NCBI GenBank assembly: GCA_016195295.1
Contig: JACPZV010000326.1
Span: 1-5,293, forward strand
DNA length: 5,293 nucleotides
Reading direction: 5' to 3'
DNA from: Acidobacteriota bacterium
GTDB lineage: Bacteria > Acidobacteriota > Vicinamibacteria > Vicinamibacterales > CAVVIG01
A model generated the notes under the pieces. The model did not search any database, was not told the origin of the DNA, and worked only from the letters and a program-made list of their open reading frames with translations. A program made the translations under genes and the position numbers. Every line of letters starts with the position of its first letter. The first letter of the stretch is position 1. Below, in pieces: positions 1-5,241 of this stretch.

Positions 1-184
1 CCACGACATGTTCTCCGACCCGCACCCCGACCACACCGACTGCCCCGAGATCAATCAGGTCGGTCACCTCGAGCCCGGCCAGAGCCGCCAGACCGGCAAT
101 CTCGTGGTCGCGGGACGCTGCGGCTTCCACGATCACAATCTGCCGGACGACACAGCGCTGCAGGGAACGATCACGATTCAGTAG
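1..184 (+). CDS. Cupredoxin-like domain protein, C-terminal fragment (5' end outside window)
   Basis: The reading frame starting at base 2 is open to a TAG at 182-184 and gives 60 residues; the start lies outside the window. The fragment has an SDPHPDHTDCPE stretch (fragment residues 5-16) and, near the C-terminus, CGFHDH (residues 40-45) followed by a short final strand, QGTITIQ. A Cys-x2-His pair just before the last beta-strand is the typical C-terminal copper-binding layout of plastocyanin/azurin-like cupredoxins, and HPxHxDCPEIN is a pattern I associate with a bacterial subgroup of these. Such proteins are usually periplasmic or outer-membrane lipoproteins that carry electrons or bind copper; with the N-terminus missing, the export signal cannot be seen. 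The usual axial Met, about five residues after the His, is absent (Pro at that place), so a classical blue copper site is uncertain. The 3' end overlaps the convergent protease gene by 14 bp. Confidence 0.72.
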   Translation, partial: HDMFSDPHPDHTDCPEINQVGHLEPGQSRQTGNLVVAGRCGFHDHNLPDDTALQGTITIQ

Positions 185-548
185 CGAGGGCGACGATCGA
201 GGTCTGGGCGACGAAGCGGTGACCGACGTTGTCGACGAAGACACCGAACCCTTCGACCGTGCGTACTCCAAGAAGCACGAGATCGCTCGGCTCGGCAAAG
301 ACGACTTCATCCGCCGTCTCGAAGCCTTCCGACGCGAGGATGGCGTAGCCCACATCGCGCGTCACCGTCTCGCGCGCGGCCGTGACGAAGGTTCGTTTTC
401 GGCGCGGGACGATGCCGGCCTGGTTGAGAACGTCGGCCGGCAGCCACGTAAGTTCCGATCCCGTATCAACCAACGCCTCGATTGGCGGGGTCTCGCGACT
501 CTCGTCCTTCGGATTTCTGGCGATGACGTTGACGCGGAACAGGCTCAT
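171..548 (-). CDS. Small retropepsin-like (clan AA) aspartic protease
   Basis: This 125-residue protein has the single-domain retropepsin pattern. The catalytic Asp-Thr-Gly is at residues 28-30 in ALVDTGSELTWLP, followed by a hydrophobic strand region and the LLG turn at 92-94 (VLLGVRTVEGFG), where pepsin-fold half-domains have the hydrophobic-hydrophobic-Gly motif. With one DTG only, an active enzyme would have to be a homodimer, as in retroviral proteases. The length fits the small bacterial and archaeal 'clan AA aspartic protease' proteins (the AF_0612-like group), whose substrates are unknown to me. There is no signal peptide or membrane segment, so it should be cytoplasmic. The ATG at 548 begins directly at the family-like MSLFRVNV strand, but no clear Shine-Dalgarno precedes it. 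The gene starts 30 nt after the stop of the receptor gene on the same strand, so read-through or translational coupling is plausible. Its 3' end overlaps the cupredoxin gene tail to tail. Confidence 0.85.
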   Translation of the reverse strand: MSLFRVNVIARNPKDESRETPPIEALVDTGSELTWLPADVLNQAGIVPRRKRTFVTAARETVTRDVGYAILASEGFETADEVVFAEPSDLVLLGVRTVEGFGVFVDNVGHRFVAQTSIVALATES

Positions 549-578
549 CGCGTCAGTCTACATCGTCCGGGCAGGGAG

Positions 579-2729
579 TCAGAACGCGACGCGTACGCCG
601 CCGTTGATGTTGCGGCCGTCGAGCGGCGCCCAGGCATCGACGGTCCAGCGGCCGTCCACGCCGCGTGTGGACCGCAGCAGCGGATCCCAGTCGGTCTGTT
701 TCACGTTCGCGAGATTCTCGGCGTTGATGAACAATCGGTAGCGGCCGACGCGGCGCTCGACGAGCGCGCCGAACAAGATGTACGGCCGGCTCTCATCGCG
801 ATACGGATTCGCCTCGAGTCGTTGAACGCCGGTGTAGTACCACTCGAGCCCAACGCGCCCGATCTTCTCGCGCTCCCACATGCCGACGAGCGAGACGCCG
901 TGACGTGGCGTCAGCGGAATCTCCACCGACGGTCCTTGCGATTCCAACTGCTCGACGCTGCGGACGTACGTGTAACTCGCGGTGGCCGAGAACGGCGGCC
1001 GCCGCCACGTGCTCAGCAGTTCGACGCCGGTGTTGGTCGCGGGCGCGTCCAGGTTCCTCAGCACCAACGCGGTCGAGCGGTCGACTTCAACTGGATCGGA
1101 AATGCGCGACGCGAAGAACGTCACGGTCGTCGAGAGCGGTCCGGCGGTCCGCGTCAGATCGATCGACGCGCTCGTGCTGCGCTCGGCGCGCAGCATGGTT
1201 GGAATCGCGAGGCGCGTCAAACCAGCGGCTTCGGTCTCTTCCGTGAGTGGCGTCGGCGCGAAGAATCCGCGGCCCACCGACACGCGACTGGACCACTCGC
1301 CCGCGCGCATGAGCGCCGAGACTCGCGGACTGACAAACGCGCCGAACTCGCTGTGGATGTCGACACGCGCGCTCGCCGACGCTGACAGCCACGTCGCGAT
1401 CTGAACGTCGTCCTGCGCGAAGACGCCGGGCACCGTGAACGTATACGCGAAGCGCGGCAGGTCATCCGGACGGAACGCGTCCCGCTCGAGCGCCGCGCCG
1501 GCGACCAGCGTCTGTCGTCCGATCGCCCGCCGCAACGTCGCTTCGACAAACGCCGTGTCGTGCGCATCGCGCTCCTGTACGTCGCCGAACGTGTGATCCT
1601 GTGTCTGGTGCGCGAACGATCCCCGGATGCTGACGACGTACTGCTGATTGATCAGCGTCTGCCTGGCGGCGCCCGCGTCGAATCGACGCGTGTTCAGTTG
1701 CTCGAGGTACGGCGACCCGGTGGCCGGCAGGGCGGCGCCCGGCATCGTGCCGCCGCTGCGATTCTCGATCGTCACGCCCGTGGTCGCGAAGAACGTGCCG
1801 CCGGCGTGGTTGTCCCAGAACACGCGCGGTCGAATGACGCCGCGCGCGTACTTCGGCAAATCCGCCCAGCCGTCGTCGTTGACGTCCGTGTGCTCCTGAC
1901 CGTGGCCGCTCGCCAGCAACGTCGCCCCCCAGTTCGCGTCGATCGGCGCCGAATACCAGAACACACCGTCGGTGGCCCCGCGGCTCGATCGATTCGCGAC
2001 GGCCTCGCGCTCGGTTTCCTTTGTCGGCCGCTTCGAGACCAGGTTGACGACACCGCCCATGGCCCCCGCGCCATATAAAGAGGATGCGACGCCTTTGATC
2101 ACTTCGACCTGCGCGAGATCGGTCGGCGGGATCTGCAGCAGACCGAAGGAGCCGACCTGCTCGCCGAAGAGCGGCAGCCCGTCCGAGAGAAACCGCGTGT
2201 ACCGCCCCTTCATCCCCTGAATGCGGATGCTCGCCGCACCGAGCGACGGCGACGTCGCCTGCACGCGCAGGCCGCCCATTTCGTTCAGCATCATCACGAT
2301 GTCGCCGGGCGTCATCATGACCTTCTCTTCGATTTCGTCGCGGTCGAGCACCTCCACGCGCATCGGTTGATCTTCGATCCGCTTGTCCGTTCTCGTGGCG
2401 GCGACCGTCACGTGTTCTTCGACCGCGGTCTGCGGTTCTAGGTCGATGGTGAGCGTACGCGTTTCGCCAGGGCGAACCTCCACCGAGACGCTCTGCGGTT
2501 CGAAGCCTTCTTTGACGACGACCGTCTGCACGTTCCCCGGCGCGACGACGATCGTTGCGACGCCGTCCGCGCGGGTTTGCATCGTCTCGCCATTGACGAC
2601 GACAGAGGCGCCGCCGATCGGCGCGCCGTCGTGCCGCACTTCGATCCGCAACGAGGCGGTCTGCGCGGACGCGCCACGGGCACATACGATGATGAGAAAC
2701 ACCACGACGTTGATACGACACGCGCGCAT
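579..2729 (-). CDS. TonB-dependent outer-membrane receptor with carboxypeptidase-regulatory-like N-terminal domain
   Basis: This 716-residue protein begins with a signal peptide (residues 1-23: Arg-containing n-region, hydrophobic VVVFLIIV, cleavage near ASAQ). Residues about 25-100 form a carboxypeptidase-regulatory-like beta-sandwich (GAPIGGASVVVNG, KEGFEPQSVSV). A TonB-box-like EEHVTVAATR lies at 104-113, followed by the plug domain to about 235, with IRIQGMKGRYTRF (168-180), the DGLPLFGE loop, and VEVIKGVASSLYGAGAMGG (208-226). The rest is a beta-barrel rich in alternating strands and ends in the Phe typical of outer-membrane proteins (GGVRVAF). It resembles the ferrienterochelin/colicin-receptor class of active importers powered by TonB-ExbBD, but the ligand cannot be read from sequence. 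A Cys at residue 16 lies in the signal peptide but lacks a proper lipobox. The ATG at 2729 is supported by a strong GGAGG at 2737-2741, 7 nt upstream. The gene diverges from the toxin-antitoxin module and is followed after 30 nt by the aspartic protease gene. Confidence 0.94.
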   Translation of the reverse strand: MRACRINVVVFLIIVCARGASAQTASLRIEVRHDGAPIGGASVVVNGETMQTRADGVATIVVAPGNVQTVVVKEGFEPQSVSVEVRPGETRTLTIDLEPQTAVEEHVTVAATRTDKRIEDQPMRVEVLDRDEIEEKVMMTPGDIVMMLNEMGGLRVQATSPSLGAASIRIQGMKGRYTRFLSDGLPLFGEQVGSFGLLQIPPTDLAQVEVIKGVASSLYGAGAMGGVVNLVSKRPTKETEREAVANRSSRGATDGVFWYSAPIDANWGATLLASGHGQEHTDVNDDGWADLPKYARGVIRPRVFWDNHAGGTFFATTGVTIENRSGGTMPGAALPATGSPYLEQLNTRRFDAGAARQTLINQQYVVSIRGSFAHQTQDHTFGDVQERDAHDTAFVEATLRRAIGRQTLVAGAALERDAFRPDDLPRFAYTFTVPGVFAQDDVQIATWLSASASARVDIHSEFGAFVSPRVSALMRAGEWSSRVSVGRGFFAPTPLTEETEAAGLTRLAIPTMLRAERSTSASIDLTRTAGPLSTTVTFFASRISDPVEVDRSTALVLRNLDAPATNTGVELLSTWRRPPFSATASYTYVRSVEQLESQGPSVEIPLTPRHGVSLVGMWEREKIGRVGLEWYYTGVQRLEANPYRDESRPYILFGALVERRVGRYRLFINAENLANVKQTDWDPLLRSTRGVDGRWTVDAWAPLDGRNINGGVRVAF

Positions 2730-2736
2730 ACGTAGA

Positions 2737-2741
2737 CCTCC
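2737..2741 (-). promoter_or_regulatory. Shine-Dalgarno of the TonB receptor gene
   Basis: On the minus strand a perfect GGAGG sits 7 nt before the ATG at 2729-2727. It fixes the start of the receptor and agrees with the signal peptide beginning there. It is the strongest ribosome binding site in the window, in contrast to the protease and antitoxin genes, which lack one. Confidence 0.75.
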
Positions 2742-2760
2742 ACGCCAAACAGCGCTCCGT

Positions 2761-2790
2761 AGCGTCCGTCTTCAGGCGGACCTTGAGCTC
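2761..2790. repeat. Dispersed-repeat-like intergenic hairpin ('VRLKADAT' type)
   Basis: The arms GTCCGTC (2764-2770) and GGCGGAC (2775-2781) pair over 7 bp, with one mismatch that is a G-U wobble in one of the two transcripts, around a TTCA loop. On the minus strand the stretch translates as LKVRLKTDATE. I recall intergenic sequences of this kind (translating as VRLKADAT or similar) occurring in very many copies in Vicinamibacteria-type Acidobacteriota genomes, where they are sometimes miscalled as protein. This is memory, not a search. There is no T-tract, so a terminator role is unlikely. It lies between two divergent genes, upstream of the receptor. Confidence 0.5.
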
Positions 2791-2842
2791 CAACTGGCTG
2801 GACCTGTGTCCGGAACTACGACTGGCGGGGCGGGCGGTGGTC

Positions 2843-2871
2843 TTTACACATCACCTATATGGCCACATAAT
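2843..2871 (+). promoter_or_regulatory. Sigma70-type promoter of the toxin-antitoxin operon
   Basis: A -35 box TTTACA (2843-2848, 5 of 6 to TTGACA) and a -10 box CATAAT (2866-2871, 5 of 6 to TATAAT) are separated by the ideal 17 nt. They lie in the only AT-rich patch of an otherwise GC-rich intergenic region, immediately before the antitoxin start. Transcription would start about 6-8 nt after the -10, near 2877-2879, that is at the ATG of 2878. That implies a leaderless or nearly leaderless transcript, which agrees with the absence of a Shine-Dalgarno there. The assignment rests on motif reading only. Confidence 0.6.
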
Positions 2872-2879
2872 ATGACCAT
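2859..2879. promoter_or_regulatory. Imperfect palindrome over the -10 box, candidate antitoxin operator
   Basis: The half-sites ATGGCCACAT (2859-2868) and ATATGACCAT (2870-2879) are reverse complements at 8 of 10 positions around a central A. The palindrome spans the -10 box and the predicted transcription start. Phd/YefM antitoxins, alone or with their toxin, are known to repress their own operons by binding palindromes at this place, so this is a natural operator candidate. Binding is inferred from position and symmetry alone. Confidence 0.5.
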
Positions 2880-3105
2880 GTCAATGACCCGGGCGGTTTC
2901 CGCGTCAGTGTTCAAATCGCGGTGCCTCAAAATGCTCGACCGGGTCGCCCACACCGGTGAGGCGTTGGTCGTCACCAAACGCGGCCGGCCGGTTGCGCGC
3001 ATCGTGCCCGTGGCACCGGCGGGCGGTTCGTCGTTGAAGAACAGCGTGTCGGTGCACGGCGACATCGTCGGACCACTGCTCGGCGACTGGGAGCTGGACC
3101 GGTGA
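2878..3105 (+). CDS. Phd/YefM-type antitoxin of a type II toxin-antitoxin pair
   Basis: The protein is about 75 residues. Its N-terminal half has the Phd/YefM DNA-binding fold pattern: AVSASVFKSRCLKMLDRVAHTGEALVVTKRGRPVARIVP, where the 'SAxxFKxxCLxxLDxV' helix and the 'VVTKRGRPVARIVP' strand pair are hallmarks. The C-terminal part (GDIVGPLLGDWELDR) is the acidic/hydrophobic tail that normally wraps around and neutralises the PIN toxin. Three in-frame ATGs are possible: 2872, 2878 and 2884. The first lies upstream of the predicted transcription start; the last gives the family-like N-terminus MTRAVSA. I use 2878 because it coincides with the predicted start of a leaderless mRNA, but 2884 is about equally likely. 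No Shine-Dalgarno is seen. The stop overlaps the toxin start through GTGA, giving translational coupling. The protein probably also represses its own promoter. Confidence 0.9.
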   Translation: MSMTRAVSASVFKSRCLKMLDRVAHTGEALVVTKRGRPVARIVPVAPAGGSSLKNSVSVHGDIVGPLLGDWELDR

Positions 3106-3485
3106 CGGTTCTCGATACCCACGCGTGGATTTGGTGGGTCAGCGACACCACTCGGTTGGGAAAGAAAGCCCGCCAGCGAATCGACGCCGCTCAACGGATC
3201 GGCGTCGCTGCCGTCAGTTGCTTCGAAGTCGCCGCAGCGGTTGCCAAGGGTCGCATCAGTCTTGACCGGTCTCCGCTGGACTGGTTGCAACAGGCGCTCG
3301 CGCTGCCGCGCGTCGAGCTGCTCCCGCTGACGCCGGCTGTGGCCGTGAAAGCGACGCAACTCGGATCCTTTCACGGCGATCCCGCCGATCGCCTCATCGT
3401 CGCGACGACGATCCTCGAATCGGGAACGCTGGTCACTCGAGATCGCCGGCTGCGGAACTACGCCCCTCTCGAGACCATCTGGTGA
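3102..3485 (+). CDS. vapC: VapC-type PIN-domain ribonuclease toxin
   Basis: This 127-residue PIN domain is the toxin partner of the preceding antitoxin. The metal-binding acidic residues are all present: Asp5 in VLDTHAWIWW, Glu42 in SCFEVAAAV, Asp93 and Asp96 in HGDPADRLIVATT, and Asp114 in LVTRDRRL. The family cleaves RNA (tRNAs or the 23S sarcin-ricin loop in studied members) with Mg2+ or Mn2+ and arrests growth when the labile antitoxin is lost; the target here is unknown. The start is a GTG at 3102 that overlaps the antitoxin TGA by 4 nt, with GGGAG at 3089-3093, 8 nt upstream. Full length and intact active site suggest a functional toxin. Its stop lies only 6 bp from the stop of the convergent M1 peptidase gene, so no separate terminator fits between them. 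Confidence 0.94.
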   Translation: MTVLDTHAWIWWVSDTTRLGKKARQRIDAAQRIGVAAVSCFEVAAAVAKGRISLDRSPLDWLQQALALPRVELLPLTPAVAVKATQLGSFHGDPADRLIVATTILESGTLVTRDRRLRNYAPLETIW

Positions 3486-3491
3486 ACCCGC

Positions 3492-5129
3492 CTACGGCTT
3501 GACGACATCGACGTAATACAGGTCGGTCGCGACGTGGAATCCGTCCTTGTTCAGCGACGTCGGCATCGTTTTCCATTCCATCGTCGGCTGGATGATCTGC
3601 CATCGATCCTTTGTTCCAACACGGACCGGCATCGCGAAGCCCGGCTCGTCCGCCTTCCAGCGATACGAGACCGTGCCTTTCTGTTCGTCGAACGTCAGCT
3701 CGAGCGCCGGCAACGCGGCGTGGCGGAGGTACTGATCGAAGATCGGCGTGAGGTTTTGCCCGGTCTTCTCGTTGAAAAAACGGACGACATCCTCCGTCAT
3801 GATGTTCTCGTACTTGAAGTGCTGGAACAGATCGTGAAGCAGCGCCCACCAGCGCGCGTCGTCGTTGACGACGTTTCTCAGCGTGTTGAGAAACAGAGCG
3901 CCCTTGAAATACTGATCCTGCGGCGGCGTGCGGTGGATTCCATGCGGCGTGATGATCGGCTGACGGTTCTGTACCTTCGTCTTGTAGCCGTTCACGTACT
4001 TGAGCGCATCGTCGTATCCGAACGTGTACTCCACGTAGAGAGCCTCGAGGTAGGTCGCCCATCCTTCGTGAATCCACATATCGGACACGTCGGCCGCCGA
4101 GATCGCGTTGCCGAACCACTCGTGCGCGCTCTCGTGGATGATGATGAAGTCGAACTTCGGGCTGATGCCCACGCCCGTCCAATCGCGCTCGAGGTAACCG
4201 TTCGCAAATCGGTTTCCGTAGGTGACGGCGCCTTGATGCTCCATCCCCGAGTACGGCGCCTGAATCAGCTTGTACCCGTCCTTCATGAACGGATACTCGC
4301 CAAAGTAGTGCTGATAGGCCTCGAGCATCCCCTTCGCCTGCGCGAACTGCCGCTTCGCGTTGTCGAGATCCTCCGGCAGCGCGTAGAAGTCCAGCGGCAG
4401 ATCGCCGAGGCGGTCGTCGAAGTGGACGTACGTGCCGATGTTGAGCGAGACGTCGTAGGCGTTGATCGGATACTGAATCAGCCAGTCCCACCGCGTGTAG
4501 CCGTCGCCGAGGTCGGCCTTGCCGACAAACTTTCCGTTCGACACATCGACGAGAGCGCTGGGAATGGAAACGCTCAGCTCCATCCGCTCGACCTCGTCAC
4601 GCCACTGATCCTTGTTCGGCCACCAGAGGCTCGCGCCCTCTCCCTCGCAAGCCGTGAAGATCCACGCGCGGCCCGCCGGATCCTTGCCGAACGTGAAACC
4701 GCCGAACCGGCCGATCGTCCGCGGCGTGCCCGAATAGAAGAAGTCGATCGTGTACTCGCGGCCTGCCTGCAGCGTCTCGGGAAAGTTGACGAACACGGTG
4801 TTCAGCTCGCGCTCGTACCTGAGCGGAGACGTCCCGATCAGAATCTTGTCGACGTTCAGATTCGCGTAGAGGTCGAGCTGGATTCGCGTGTCGTCGGCGA
4901 GCATCCGGAAGCGGATCGTGTTCTTCCCGCTGATGGCCTTCTTGTCCGGATCGACGCGGACGTCGAGATGGTAGAAGAGCAAATCGTTGTTCGCGCGGTA
5001 GCGCCCGTACTCGCCGCGCAAAATGTCCGCGCGCGTCGGCGCCGCCTGGGCCGACACGGACGCCGCGATGGCATGCAGGACGAGCAGGACACCGAGCGCG
5101 CGCGTCACGCCTTTCATGGGCGACATCAT
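3492..5129 (-). CDS. Exported M1 family zinc metallopeptidase (aminopeptidase), short form
   Basis: The zinc site is complete. Counted from the ATG at 5129, HESAH lies at 332-336 followed by EWFGN, and the third ligand Glu355 is in WIHEGWATYLE (HExxH-x18-E). The substrate-anchoring motif is GMEH (295-298, in YSGMEHQGAVTYGN) in place of the textbook GAMEN, and Tyr407 in QYFKGA is the likely transition-state Tyr. Residues about 45-260 form the N-terminal beta-saddle (YHLDVRVDPDKKAISGKNTIRF). At about 545 residues it is shorter than PepN (about 870) and lacks the large C-terminal helical domain. It should remove N-terminal residues from peptides. A signal peptide (KGVTRALGVLLVLHAIAASVSAQ, ending near residue 28) places it in the periplasm or outside. 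Candidate starts are ATG 5129 (weak GGCGGG, 4 nt upstream), ATG 5117, and GTG 5201 (GGAG 6 nt upstream, but putting about 28 odd residues before the signal peptide). I chose 5129. Confidence 0.93.
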   Translation of the reverse strand: MMSPMKGVTRALGVLLVLHAIAASVSAQAAPTRADILRGEYGRYRANNDLLFYHLDVRVDPDKKAISGKNTIRFRMLADDTRIQLDLYANLNVDKILIGTSPLRYERELNTVFVNFPETLQAGREYTIDFFYSGTPRTIGRFGGFTFGKDPAGRAWIFTACEGEGASLWWPNKDQWRDEVERMELSVSIPSALVDVSNGKFVGKADLGDGYTRWDWLIQYPINAYDVSLNIGTYVHFDDRLGDLPLDFYALPEDLDNAKRQFAQAKGMLEAYQHYFGEYPFMKDGYKLIQAPYSGMEHQGAVTYGNRFANGYLERDWTGVGISPKFDFIIIHESAHEWFGNAISAADVSDMWIHEGWATYLEALYVEYTFGYDDALKYVNGYKTKVQNRQPIITPHGIHRTPPQDQYFKGALFLNTLRNVVNDDARWWALLHDLFQHFKYENIMTEDVVRFFNEKTGQNLTPIFDQYLRHAALPALELTFDEQKGTVSYRWKADEPGFAMPVRVGTKDRWQIIQPTMEWKTMPTSLNKDGFHVATDLYYVDVVKP

Positions 5130-5220
5130 ACGTCCCGCCACCGCCGGAAATCTCCCATTCACCGGCCGCGCGGAACCGTTCACTGAAAACCGCGGGCACA
5201 CAGTGCGCTCCGGGCGGTTT

Positions 5221-5241
5221 CCTACGCCCGCATCACGTAGG
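5221..5241. repeat. Short inverted repeat next to the hairpin pair
   Basis: CCTACG (5221-5226) and CGTAGG (5236-5241) are perfect 6-bp inverted repeats with a 9-nt loop. The right arm runs into the first large hairpin, so this may be the outer flank of the same repeat element. It lies upstream of the M1 peptidase gene. Confidence 0.35.

Noticed and set aside
219..1385. Open reading frame of 388 codons on the + strand, antisense to the protease and receptor genes
   Set aside because: Arg-rich low-complexity translation, spans two real genes and their gap, no recognisable domain; a codon-bias shadow.
2680..2690. Possible lipoprotein signal (Cys16) in the TonB receptor
   Set aside because: The residue before the Cys is Val and those before it are Ile-Ile, which do not fit a lipobox; an ordinary signal peptidase I site follows at ASAQ.
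1462..2793. Open reading frame of 443 codons on the - strand overlapping the receptor in another frame, beginning in the intergenic repeat
   Set aside because: Very Arg-rich shadow of the receptor gene; its start MELKVRLKTDATE is merely the translated intergenic repeat.
2383..2871. Upstream in-frame extension of the antitoxin reading frame
   Set aside because: It runs antisense through the start of the receptor gene and through the intergenic repeat; the Phd/YefM fold begins only after 2884, and a good promoter lies at 2843-2871.
2889..2901. 13-bp exact direct repeat CCGGGCGGTTTCC, also at 5210-5222
   Set aside because: One such match is expected by chance at this length and GC content; no further similarity on either side.
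3534..5186. Open reading frame of 550 codons on the + strand, antisense to the M1 peptidase gene
   Set aside because: It is an Arg/Val/Glu-rich mirror of a GC-rich gene with no domain I recognise; the opposite strand encodes an intact M1 enzyme with catalytic motifs.
5179..5206. Short palindromes TTCACTGAA (5179-5187) and GCACACAGTGC (5196-5206) upstream of the M1 peptidase
   Set aside because: Arms of only 4 bp; no regulator or convincing -35/-10 pair is linked to them.
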